This document shows positions 1-11,473 of a stretch of 64,000 bases of DNA, piece after piece (within the stretch, counting starts at the first letter, position 1; every line of letters begins with the position of its first letter). Origin of the DNA: Nitrosovibrio sp. Nv4 (GTDB lineage: Bacteria; Pseudomonadota; Gammaproteobacteria; Burkholderiales; Nitrosomonadaceae); the NCBI GenBank assembly GCA_945860135.1, contig CAMAPK010000001.1, positions 146,381 to 210,380 of the forward strand, read 5' to 3'. The translations under genes were made by a program, and so were the position numbers. The notes under the pieces were generated by a model. It had not been told where the DNA came from, searched no databases, and saw only the letters and a program-made list of their open reading frames with translations.

Positions 1-1
1 C

Positions 2-1285
2 AGCGAACGACTAAGCGCACCGCTGGGCATGCTGGCGGAAGGCACCCGCGCCGTGGCTCAGGGCGACTTCAGCAGGCGCCACCCGGTGCAAAGCAAAGAT
101 GAGTTGGGAGTGTTGACCGAATCATTCAACCTCATGACCCAGCAACTGGAGGAAGCGCGCACGGTGACCCAACGTAACCAGCAGGAGGTGGAAAGCGCCC
201 GGGCCTACCTGGAAAGCATCCTGTCCAATCTTTCATCCGGCGTTCTGGTATTTGATGAAAGCTTGCGCCTGCGCACCGCAAATCTTAGCGCAGAACAGAT
301 CCTGAAGGTTTCCCTGAGCGGCCTCGACGGATTGACCATGGAAGAATGTGCGGCACGGGAGCCACAACTGCGTTCTCTCGAAGCTACGATCCTGGGGGGA
401 TTCCATTCGGGGAAAACAGGCGAGTGGCAGCGCCAGGTAGAGCGCCCGGGAGATGGTGGCAACCAAGTGCTGCTGCTGCACGGAACGCGTCTGCCACATG
501 CGTCAGGCGGTGGCGGGGTCGTAGTATTTGATGACATCACCAGCCTGCTGCAGGCGCAACGTACTGCGGCGTGGGGTGAAGTGGCGCGGCGCTTGGCGCA
601 TGAAATCAAGAATCCGCTCACTCCCATCCAGCTATCTGCCGAACGCATGCAGCACAAACTTGCGGAGAAACTGGACGGGCAAGATGCGGAAATATTGCAG
701 CGCTCAACCGAAATTATCGTCAATCAGGTGGAGGCGCTGAAGAGAATGGTTAATGAGTTCAGCGAATATGCACGTGCACCGAAGTTGGAATTGCACCTGC
801 TGGATATCAACAAACTGGTGCAGGAAGTGCTGGCATTATATGAGACAGAGAATACGGAGGCGGAGGGAAATCTGCCTCCACACATTGATCTGGCGCTCGC
901 TTCCGGCCTGCCGCTGGTGAGGGGCGACTCGGCACGCTTGCGGCAAGTGATCCACAATCTGCTGCAAAACGCTCAGGACACACTGATTGGCGCCACGAAG
1001 CCTGCCATCACGGTGCGCACTGAAATGGCGCAAGATATGGTGCGCCTCAGTGTGAGCGACAACGGGGCGGGGTTTCCAGATCAGGTCAGGGCACGCGCAT
1101 TTGAGCCTTACGTTACCACCAAGCCCAAGGGTACGGGACTCGGGCTGCCCATCGTCAAGAAAATCATCGAGGAACACAGCGGTACGATACAAATCGAAAA
1201 CATTCAGCCCCACGGCGCCCGTATCTCCATTACCCTGCCCATATCGGTGGAAAGCAGTTCGACAATTCAACATGAAACCGTGTGA
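2..1285 (+). CDS. ntrY: NtrY-type sensor histidine kinase, 5'-truncated by window edge
   Basis: The reading frame is open to the left edge, so only the cytoplasmic C-terminal part is visible. It starts inside a HAMP linker (LGMLAEGTRAVAQGDF), followed by a PAS-like segment, a HisKA domain with phospho-acceptor histidine in AHEIKNPLTP (codon at 599-601), and an HATPase_c domain with N box (HNLLQNAQDTL) and G box (GTGLGLPIVKKI). This order is that of NtrY kinases, which phosphorylate the NtrX regulator; the transmembrane part must lie upstream. The gene for an NtrX-like regulator follows after 66 nt, supporting the pairing. The signal sensed cannot be told from the visible part. Confidence 0.9.
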   Translation, partial: SERLSAPLGMLAEGTRAVAQGDFSRRHPVQSKDELGVLTESFNLMTQQLEEARTVTQRNQQEVESARAYLESILSNLSSGVLVFDESLRLRTANLSAEQILKVSLSGLDGLTMEECAAREPQLRSLEATILGGFHSGKTGEWQRQVERPGDGGNQVLLLHGTRLPHASGGGGVVVFDDITSLLQAQRTAAWGEVARRLAHEIKNPLTPIQLSAERMQHKLAEKLDGQDAEILQRSTEIIVNQVEALKRMVNEFSEYARAPKLELHLLDINKLVQEVLALYETENTEAEGNLPPHIDLALASGLPLVRGDSARLRQVIHNLLQNAQDTLIGATKPAITVRTEMAQDMVRLSVSDNGAGFPDQVRARAFEPYVTTKPKGTGLGLPIVKKIIEEHSGTIQIENIQPHGARISITLPISVESSSTIQHETV

Positions 1286-1351
1286 TTACGGCCAACCACA
1301 AATAAACATCCAGGTTATGCCCAGCATGACCAGATGCTCTATTCTGAAAAT

Positions 1352-2602
1352 ATGACCAACAATACAATACTTGTCGTTGATGACGAAATCGGCATACGCG
1401 AGCTGCTGTCTGAAATCCTGCGTGATGAAGGTTACCGCGTGGCACTGGCAGAGAATGCCGGCCAGGCCCGCAACTGGCGTAATCAGACGCGCCCCGATCT
1501 GGTACTGCTGGACATCTGGATGCCTGACACTGATGGCATCACCCTGCTGAAAGAGTGGGCGGGCAGCGGGCTGCTCACCATGCCGGTGGTGATGATGTCG
1601 GGACACGGCACCATCGACACCGCAGTGGAAGCAACGCGTATTGGTGCGTTCGGTTATCTGGAAAAACCGATACCGTTGCAAAAACTGTTGAGTACGGTAG
1701 GACGCGCGTTACGCGGTGGCCAGGTCAAACCGCCTTCCACTCTTTCACTCACCGGCCTGGGCAAAGGGCCGATGATCGCCAATCTGAAAAAGCGCCTGGA
1801 ACAGATCGCCAACCTGAAAACGCCACTGCTGCTCACTGGTGAACCGGGAACCGGGATGGAGTTGTGCGCGCGCTTCCTGCACCGCCCCAATACGCCCTGG
1901 GTGGAGCCGGAGACACTCACGTCTCTTGCGGATACCCCGTTTGCCTTGCTGGAGCAGGCGCGCGGCGGATTGTTGTTTCTCAAAGAGATCGGCAAACTCA
2001 ACCGGCTGGAGCAGAAAGGCCTGCTGCTGCTGTTGGGTAAACTGGAAAAATACAATGTGCGGCTTGTGTGCGTCACCTCCACGCCACTGGTGGACCTGAC
2101 GGCACAGGGCGCCTATGACCCCAGGTTATATGAGATTCTGAGCAGCCTCTGCGTTAATATCCCCGCGCTGAAGGCGCATCGGGAAGATATTCCCGAGCTT
2201 GCCAGCCAGATACTTTCGCGCAGCATTGAGTCAGGCGAAGTATCGTTGCGGCAATTCAGCACCGCCGCACTCAATGCGTTACGCAACTATGACTGGCCCG
2301 GCAATCTCGCACAACTGACTGGCGTGGTGCGCTCTTTGGCGCTGACCTGCACGGGTGATGAAATTTCAGTTGACGATGTGCTGCAGGCGCTGGCTTCTCC
2401 GATGTCAGCACAGGCCGTTTCCAGTGTGCCGCTTAACATCCCCCTGCGCGAAGCGCGTGACTTGTTTGAGAAAACATATTTTGACCGGCTCATCGAGCAG
2501 GAAAACGGCAACATGACCCGAGTAGCGGAACGATCGGGGCTGGAACGCACACATCTTTACCGCAAACTCAAGCTGTTAGGCATCAAACTACGCAATCACT
2601 GA
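1352..2602 (+). CDS. ntrX: NtrX-like response regulator with degenerate AAA+ domain
   Basis: 416 aa. The receiver domain (about 1-120) has the acidic pair in ILVVDDE and phospho-acceptor Asp54 (VLLDIWMPD). A central AAA+ like region (about 135-330) and a C-terminal Fis-type helix-turn-helix (RVAERSGLERTHLYRKL) follow. The AAA+ part is clearly decayed: the Walker A loop reads GEPGTGME with Met in place of the catalytic Lys, the Walker B region reads GGLLFLKEIG with Lys in place of Asp, and the GAFTGA loop that contacts sigma-54 is missing. It therefore should not work as a classical sigma-54 activator; DNA binding and phospho-control look intact. A start six codons upstream (1334) is possible, but the chosen ATG gives the usual receiver N-terminus. 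Partner of the upstream kinase. Confidence 0.87.
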   Translation: MTNNTILVVDDEIGIRELLSEILRDEGYRVALAENAGQARNWRNQTRPDLVLLDIWMPDTDGITLLKEWAGSGLLTMPVVMMSGHGTIDTAVEATRIGAFGYLEKPIPLQKLLSTVGRALRGGQVKPPSTLSLTGLGKGPMIANLKKRLEQIANLKTPLLLTGEPGTGMELCARFLHRPNTPWVEPETLTSLADTPFALLEQARGGLLFLKEIGKLNRLEQKGLLLLLGKLEKYNVRLVCVTSTPLVDLTAQGAYDPRLYEILSSLCVNIPALKAHREDIPELASQILSRSIESGEVSLRQFSTAALNALRNYDWPGNLAQLTGVVRSLALTCTGDEISVDDVLQALASPMSAQAVSSVPLNIPLREARDLFEKTYFDRLIEQENGNMTRVAERSGLERTHLYRKLKLLGIKLRNH

Positions 2603-2635
2603 CAGCAAAAAGACACACCCAAGAGTCTTTCGCAG

Positions 2636-2664
2636 TTGTCTGGCACCGCATCTTAAGCGATAAT
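2636..2664 (+). promoter_or_regulatory. Candidate sigma-70 promoter for the tkt operon
   Basis: TTGTCT at 2636-2641 and GATAAT at 2659-2664 are separated by 17 bp, close to the sigma-70 consensus. They lie in the 153-bp gap between ntrX and tkt, about 90 bp before the tkt start codon. Pattern match by eye only. Confidence 0.45.
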
Positions 2665-2755
2665 ATTACTTTTACTGGCGCGCATCGCTGTTTGGGTCGG
2701 ATGCATGCTGTCTTTTTATTTTTTTATGTCTAGTTGAGCGAGGGAGTCCGCGTCC

Positions 2756-5844
<3,089 letters not shown>

Positions 5845-5914
5845 TTTGCAATGAAGCGTAAGAAAATACGCTGAATGCCCCTGATGCTTCTCACGTCGCA
5901 AATGCGTCGCAATC

Positions 5915-5942
5915 TAAGGGATGGCACGTATGCCATCCCTTA
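5915..5942 (+). terminator. Hairpin between gap and pgk
   Basis: A perfect 12-bp stem (TAAGGGATGGCA / TGCCATCCCTTA) with a CGTA loop, ending 24 nt before the pgk start. No uridine run follows, so it may be a weak terminator, a processing site or an mRNA stabiliser that separates gap and pgk levels rather than a full stop. Confidence 0.5.
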
Positions 5943-5966
5943 CCCATTATAAATTTGGAGCTTCTT

Positions 5967-7145
5967 ATGTCCGTCATCAAACTCGTTGACCTCGATCTCA
6001 AGGGTAGACGTGTGTTCATTCGTGCCGACCTCAACGTACCCGTCACAGACGGCAAGGTCACCTCCGACGCGCGCATTACCGCTTCCATGGCAACTATCAA
6101 CCACTGTCTGCAACAGGGCGCCAAAGTGATGGTGACTTCGCATCTGGGTCGCCCGGAAGAAGGCGTGTGGTCCGAAGAAAACTCGCTTAAACCAGTCGCT
6201 GACAATATTGCCGCGCGCCTGGGCAAACCCGTGCGCTTGATCAGGGACTGGGTTGAGGGTGGATTCGAGGTGGCGGAAGGAGAGCTGGTCGTGCTGGAGA
6301 ATTGCCGCATCAACAAAGGCGAAAAGAAAAATGTCGATGAAACCGCGCAAAAATACGCGCGGCTGTGCGATGTGTTCGTGATGGATGCCTTCGGCACCGC
6401 ACACCGTGCCGAAGCCTCAACCCACGGTATCGCCAAATACGCCCCTGTTGCCTGCGCTGGCATCCTGCTGACGCAAGAGCTGGACGCACTGACCAAAGCG
6501 CTGCTGAGTCCGGCACGGCCGATGGTCGCCATCGTTGGTGGTTCCAAAGTCTCGACCAAGCTGACCGTGCTTGAGTCCCTGTCCGAGAAAGTTGACCAAA
6601 TGGTGGTCGGTGGCGGTATCGCCAATACTTTCCTTAAGGCCACTGGCAAAAACATCGGTAAATCCCTGTGCGAGGATGATCTGATTCCTACCGCGCGCAT
6701 GCTGATGGATAAAATGGCAAAACGTAATGCCTCCATTCCGATCGCAGTAGATGTCGTGGTGGGTAAAAAATTCGATGCGAATGAACCGGCGGTATTGAAA
6801 AATGCCGATGCGGTCGCCGATGACGAGATGATTTTCGATATCGGACCCAAGAGCGCGCAGGAACTGGCCGATATCATCATGCAGGCCGGCACGGTGGTAT
6901 GGAATGGCCCCGTCGGCGTGTTCGAGTTCGACCAGTTCGGCGCCGGCACCAAAACCATCGCCATGGCGATTGCCAACACCAAAGCCTTTACCCTGGCGGG
7001 GGGTGGCGACACCATCGCCGCGATCCAGAAATATGGCATCTATGACAAAATATCCTATATCTCGACTGCTGGCGGCGCATTCCTGGAATTTCTCGAAGGA
7101 AAAAAACTGCCTGCCGTGGAAATACTGGAACAGCGCGCACGCTGA
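5967..7145 (+). CDS. pgk: Phosphoglycerate kinase
   Basis: 392 aa, usual length. Transfers phosphate between 1,3-bisphosphoglycerate and ADP. The N-terminal substrate-binding segment [11 protein letters not shown], the GGSKVSTK loop and the C-terminal nucleotide-binding part ([10 protein letters not shown], then GGGDTIAA) are present. The ATG at 5967 is chosen because GGAG lies 7 nt upstream; an in-frame TTG four codons earlier would place the ribosome site inside the gene. 122 nt separate it from gap, with a hairpin between; pyk follows after 32 nt. Confidence 0.97.
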   Translation: MSVIKLVDLDLKGRRVFIRADLNVPVTDGKVTSDARITASMATINHCLQQGAKVMVTSHLGRPEEGVWSEENSLKPVADNIAARLGKPVRLIRDWVEGGFEVAEGELVVLENCRINKGEKKNVDETAQKYARLCDVFVMDAFGTAHRAEASTHGIAKYAPVACAGILLTQELDALTKALLSPARPMVAIVGGSKVSTKLTVLESLSEKVDQMVVGGGIANTFLKATGKNIGKSLCEDDLIPTARMLMDKMAKRNASIPIAVDVVVGKKFDANEPAVLKNADAVADDEMIFDIGPKSAQELADIIMQAGTVVWNGPVGVFEFDQFGAGTKTIAMAIANTKAFTLAGGGDTIAAIQKYGIYDKISYISTAGGAFLEFLEGKKLPAVEILEQRAR

Positions 7146-7177
7146 CGCCTGCGGCACACCTTGGCCCCATTCATAAA

Positions 7178-8614
7178 ATGATCCGAAGAACAAAAATCGT
7201 CGCCACTCTCGGTCCCGCATCCAGCGACCCCAAGGTTCTGGAGCGCATGATCAATGCCGGGGTTGACGTAGTCCGCATTAATTTTTCCCATGGCACCAGA
7301 GAGGAACACATCGAACATGCCGAGCTGGCTCGTTCGCTGGCCCGTGCCGCCGGTCAGACTGTAGGCGTACTGGCAGATCTGCAGGGACCGAAAATTCGTA
7401 TCGGAAAATTCGAGCATGGGAAAATCACGCTGAAAGCCGGTGACAAATTCGTGCTTGATGCCGAGTGCGAACTGGGTGATCAGGAAAAAGTCGGGCTGGA
7501 TTACAAAGAACTGCCGAATGATGTAGGAACCGGCGTAACCCTGATGCTGGATGATGGCCGCATCGTGCTGGGCGTTTCCCAAGTCAAGGGACACCAGGTG
7601 CATTGCGTGGTGGAACAAGGCGGAGTGCTGTCCAACAATAAAGGCATCAACCGCAAAGGCGGCGGACTCAGTGCGCCGGCCTTGACCAGCAAGGATATGG
7701 AAGACATCAAGACTGCCGCAGCGCTCAAAGCGGATTATCTGGCAGTGTCTTTCCCGCGCACCGGTGAAGACATGCGCTGGGCGCGTGATTTGATGCGCGA
7801 AGCTGGCGGCAAAAGTCTGATGATGGCAAAAATTGAGCGCTCGGAAGCGATCATGGCGCTGGACGATATTCTGCAAGCCTCCGACGCCATCATGGTGGCA
7901 CGCGGCGATCTGGCGGTGGAAGTGGGCGACGCGGTAGTGCCGGCATTGCAGAAACGCATGATACGTGCGGCTCGCCTCAGCAACAAACTGGTGGTAACCG
8001 CTACGCAGATGATGGAATCAATGATCACCAGTCCGATTCCGACCCGGGCAGAAGTATCCGACGTAGCCAATGCAGTGCTGGATGGCACCGATGCGGTAAT
8101 GCTGTCGGCGGAATCCGCTGCGGGGGAGTACCCGATTGAAGCGGTCGAGGCCATGGCCAGGGTATGCCTGGAAGCGGAAAAAGAATTTCTGGCAAGTCAG
8201 GAGCAACGACGCATACAGTCCGGCCTTCCGGATACCATCGAGGAAGCGATCGCCCGCGCCACCATGTTCACCGCCAGCAGCCTGAAGATCCGCGCCATTG
8301 CCGCACTTACACAAAGTGGCCGGACGGTGTTGCTGATGTCGCGCAGAAACTCCAATGTGCCCATCTTTGCTCTGAGTCCACAGGAAGATACCCGCCGCAA
8401 AATGACTCTGTTTCGCGGCGTCTACCCGATAAAATTCGGTGGCGGCTCGAATGATCCCGAGACCATTCTGGATCTGGCGGAGAACGAACTGCTCAAACGC
8501 GGTGCAGTGCGTAACGGCGACCTGATCATCATGACCATCGGTGAGCCGGTCGGCAAGGCAGGCGGCACCAACACGATGAAGATCGTCAAAGTGGGGGAAC
8601 ACAGGAAGGCATAA
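7178..8614 (+). CDS. pyk: Pyruvate kinase
   Basis: 478 aa, a standard-length bacterial enzyme that converts phosphoenolpyruvate and ADP to pyruvate and ATP. Visible family motifs are the N-terminal RRTKIVATLGPAS, the substrate segment LADLQGPKIRIG, the metal/catalytic loop MVARGDLAVEVG and ATQMMESM. The C-terminal allosteric-type domain is complete. No strong ribosome site precedes the ATG, so translation may depend on upstream pgk 32 nt away. A second, isolated pyruvate-kinase-like N-terminal piece occurs at 19439-19864. Confidence 0.96.
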   Translation: MIRRTKIVATLGPASSDPKVLERMINAGVDVVRINFSHGTREEHIEHAELARSLARAAGQTVGVLADLQGPKIRIGKFEHGKITLKAGDKFVLDAECELGDQEKVGLDYKELPNDVGTGVTLMLDDGRIVLGVSQVKGHQVHCVVEQGGVLSNNKGINRKGGGLSAPALTSKDMEDIKTAAALKADYLAVSFPRTGEDMRWARDLMREAGGKSLMMAKIERSEAIMALDDILQASDAIMVARGDLAVEVGDAVVPALQKRMIRAARLSNKLVVTATQMMESMITSPIPTRAEVSDVANAVLDGTDAVMLSAESAAGEYPIEAVEAMARVCLEAEKEFLASQEQRRIQSGLPDTIEEAIARATMFTASSLKIRAIAALTQSGRTVLLMSRRNSNVPIFALSPQEDTRRKMTLFRGVYPIKFGGGSNDPETILDLAENELLKRGAVRNGDLIIMTIGEPVGKAGGTNTMKIVKVGEHRKA

Positions 8615-8719
8615 ATAAGACATGGGCCGGGAGTAACAAGCAGCAGCACCGTCCCGTGTACCAGCAACAATTCAATATTCAGTTCGGCATACGTATATTC
8701 TTACTTGGAGGAGGCTCAA

Positions 8720-9784
8720 ATGGCACTCGTATCATTGCGGCAACTATTGGATCATGCAGCGGAAAATGGCTATGGCCTGCCCGCTTTCAATGTGAACAAC
8801 CTGGAGCAGATTCAGGCCATCATGCAGGCAGCAGATGAGTGCAACAGCCCGGTGATCATGCAGGGTTCCGCCGGCGCGCGCAAATACGCCGGCGAAGCCT
8901 TCCTGCGCCACCTGATCGCGGCGGCGGTGGAAGCTTACCCGCATATCCCCATCGTCATGCACCAGGACCATGGCGCATCCCCACCGGTATGCATCAACGC
9001 CATCCGCAGCGGATTTTCCAGTGTCATGATGGACGGTTCGCTGGAAGCTGATGCCAAGACGCCATCATCCTACGAATACAACGTCGAAGTCACTGCCAAG
9101 GTGGTGGAGATGTCGCATGCCGTCGGCGTTTCTGTCGAGGGTGAACTGGGCTGCCTGGGCTCACTCGAATCTGGTATGGGTGAAGCAGAAGACGGCCACG
9201 GTGCCGAAGGCAAGCTGTCCCATGACCAATTGCTGACCGACCCGGAGCAGGCCGCCGACTTCGTCAAGCAAACCGGCGTGGATGCGCTGGCCATTGCCAT
9301 CGGCACCTCGCACGGCGCTTATAAATTCACGCGCAAGCCCACCGGCGACATACTCGCCATCGAGCGCATCAAGCAGATACACCAGCGCATCCCCAATACC
9401 CATCTGGTGATGCATGGTTCCAGTTCCGTGCCGCAGGAATGGCTCGACATCATCCGCGAATTTGGCGGTGAAATGAAAGAGACCTATGGTGTGCCGGTGG
9501 AAGAAATCCAGGAAGGCATCAAGCATGGCGTGCGCAAGATCAATATCGATACCGACATCCGTCTCGCCATGACCGGTGCAGTCCGCCGCCACTTGGCCAA
9601 GAATAAGAGCGAGTTCGATCCGCGCAAATTTCTCAAGGATGCAACCGCCGCCGCCAGGGACATCTGCAAAGCGCGTTTCGAGGCATTCGGCTGTGCCGGT
9701 CAGGCTGGCAAGATCAAGCCGATCATGCTGGATAACATGGCGACCAGATACGCCAAGGGCGAATTGAGAGCCGTCATCAAGTAA
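8720..9784 (+). CDS. fba: Class II fructose-bisphosphate aldolase
   Basis: 354 aa. Zinc-dependent aldolase that joins or splits dihydroxyacetone phosphate and glyceraldehyde 3-phosphate; in Calvin-cycle organisms such enzymes can also handle sedoheptulose bisphosphate. The zinc/catalytic segment HQDHG (His81, Asp83, His84) and later conserved stretches ([24 protein letters not shown]) are present. The ATG at 8720 is preceded by a strong GGAGGAG; a TTG at 8705 would overlap that site and is rejected. Last gene of the carbon operon, closed by a strong terminator. Confidence 0.96.
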   Translation: MALVSLRQLLDHAAENGYGLPAFNVNNLEQIQAIMQAADECNSPVIMQGSAGARKYAGEAFLRHLIAAAVEAYPHIPIVMHQDHGASPPVCINAIRSGFSSVMMDGSLEADAKTPSSYEYNVEVTAKVVEMSHAVGVSVEGELGCLGSLESGMGEAEDGHGAEGKLSHDQLLTDPEQAADFVKQTGVDALAIAIGTSHGAYKFTRKPTGDILAIERIKQIHQRIPNTHLVMHGSSSVPQEWLDIIREFGGEMKETYGVPVEEIQEGIKHGVRKINIDTDIRLAMTGAVRRHLAKNKSEFDPRKFLKDATAAARDICKARFEAFGCAGQAGKIKPIMLDNMATRYAKGELRAVIK

Positions 9785-9804
9785 ACCCACAACGAGTCAG
9801 AGTA

Positions 9805-9842
9805 AACAGAAAGGCAGCCCTGGTGGCTGCCTTTCTGTTTTC
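9805..9842 (+). terminator. Rho-independent terminator after fba
   Basis: A perfect 15-bp stem (AACAGAAAGGCAGCC / GGCTGCCTTTCTGTT) with a CTGGT loop, followed by a short T run. It sits between convergent fba and the CYTH-CHAD gene and could act in both directions, because A residues flank the other side. Confidence 0.85.
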
Positions 9843-9878
9843 CGCAAATGCGAATAGCTGTGAGACCGTTCAGCGCCG

Positions 9879-11426
9879 CTACCAGAACGGCCTGGTTTTA
9901 TTGAAACGTGCCCAAGCCTGCTCCAGTTCCAGCTTCGTCAGTGCAGCCCGGCTTGTGCTCCAACCCAAGACTATGCCGACCGCTTCCCGCTGACCATCTT
10001 CATCCCCGGCGATGGCCACTTCACTTAGCAGTTGTTTGGCATTGGCGGTATCGTTCATTGCCCCCAGAATATCTTGCAGCACGGACAAGGCGCGAAGGTA
10101 GCGCTTCGTTTCCCTGGGCGAATAAAACCCGGCGAAAAATTCAGCGGTATAGCGCTGTTTCTTGACGACAATACGCAGAGCATGCAATTCTGCCACACTG
10201 GAATTCGTCAGTTCCTTGCCATATTTCTTCAATTGCCGGTGACGATGCGCCAGCAGGGCAGTGGCGAATTTCTTCACCGGCGCTTTGGCTCCGATTCCAG
10301 CCGGTTTAACTGATGCCGCGTCAGGCTGGCCGAGCCAGGCTTCTGCGCTTAACCAGGCGCCCAGCTGCAACATCGATTCCGCATAATGGGCAGATTCGGC
10401 GGCGCGGCGCGCGGCTTCATTGTGCTGGTGGCACGATTGCTTGCACTTATCCTGTAGCGCCATCATCCCTGGATGATCGGGAAAGCTGGCGCAAACCGGG
10501 GCTAATGTTTCCGTCATAAATACATCCCAATCGCGGGCTGGGCCGAATTGGCTGGTAAGCCATTTCAGTTCCTGTGCAACCGGAGCAAATGCATCCTTGG
10601 AAAATATTCTGGAAAAAATGCTCAGGGCCGAGCGCTGCCGCCGCAAGGCGACGCGCATCTGGTGCAGGTATTCGATGTCATGGCCTGCCAGCATACCGGT
10701 TTCGTTGCTATGCAAATGATTGAGGCAATTCCAGCTGATGGCTGCGAAGGCCGCGCTCACACTCATTTCAGCATCAAGTTCGATTGGTGCAGCTTTAAGC
10801 GGCGGTGACTTGCCGTCGGGATAAAGCAGGTAGCCGCGCTCCGCTTTGCTCGCATTCTCCAGCCTGAAGGGAATGCTGTGCAGCAACTCCAGCGCGAACT
10901 GAAACAGTTGTCCGGGGTTGCCGGATTTCAATTCCAGTTCGATTTCGCAAATTGGGGCACTGGCATCACCGGCAATGACTTGTCCCCGGTCGAGACAGAA
11001 TTCCGCTTCACCGCCGTCGGCAAGCCGCAGCATGCGGATGCTGCGGGTGAACTCGGTGGTAAACACCGGTTGCAATCGCGCGCGCAGATCGGTGGCAGCA
11101 AACAACTTGATGAGAGCGGGATCGGTGATTTTGGTGAAATCAAGGTGCGCTCTCAGCACCGGGGCTTCCCATTCATCGCGCTGATGCAACCCTGCTGCAA
11201 CGCTGCCGCCACCCTTTATGGTCTGCACCCAGCGTTTGCCGCTGCGGCGCAAGCGTAGTGCAACGCCATGCCGCTTGAGATCAAAAGCGGGAGTGTCGTA
11301 ATAGACGCTGTAGAGTTTCTGCGTGACCGGTCTGGAAATACTCGATGACTTCAGCAGCGGACTACGCTGCAGCCGTGCGACACAATCAGCCGGCAGACGC
11401 AACTTGAGTTCAGTTTCGGTAGGCAT
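9879..11426 (-). CDS. CYTH-CHAD domain protein (inorganic triphosphatase family)
   Basis: 515 aa. The N-terminal CYTH domain (about 1-200) has the diagnostic ExExK motif as ETELK at residues 4-8; such domains bind triphosphate-containing substrates, and E. coli YgiF of this architecture hydrolyses inorganic triphosphate. The rest (about 215-515) is a CHAD domain rich in conserved histidines and basic residues (HQMRVALRRQRSAL, LHALRIVVKKQRYTAEF), a fold known to bind polyphosphate. It lies 47 nt downstream of ppk on the same strand, so a role in polyphosphate handling is the natural inference. Enzyme activity of this copy is not proven. Confidence 0.9.
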   Translation of the reverse strand: MPTETELKLRLPADCVARLQRSPLLKSSSISRPVTQKLYSVYYDTPAFDLKRHGVALRLRRSGKRWVQTIKGGGSVAAGLHQRDEWEAPVLRAHLDFTKITDPALIKLFAATDLRARLQPVFTTEFTRSIRMLRLADGGEAEFCLDRGQVIAGDASAPICEIELELKSGNPGQLFQFALELLHSIPFRLENASKAERGYLLYPDGKSPPLKAAPIELDAEMSVSAAFAAISWNCLNHLHSNETGMLAGHDIEYLHQMRVALRRQRSALSIFSRIFSKDAFAPVAQELKWLTSQFGPARDWDVFMTETLAPVCASFPDHPGMMALQDKCKQSCHQHNEAARRAAESAHYAESMLQLGAWLSAEAWLGQPDAASVKPAGIGAKAPVKKFATALLAHRHRQLKKYGKELTNSSVAELHALRIVVKKQRYTAEFFAGFYSPRETKRYLRALSVLQDILGAMNDTANAKQLLSEVAIAGDEDGQREAVGIVLGWSTSRAALTKLELEQAWARFNKTRPFW

Positions 11427-11473
11427 GGCTGCAAAAGTTCCTTAGTATTATCCGCGTTACCCCATGCTCAACC

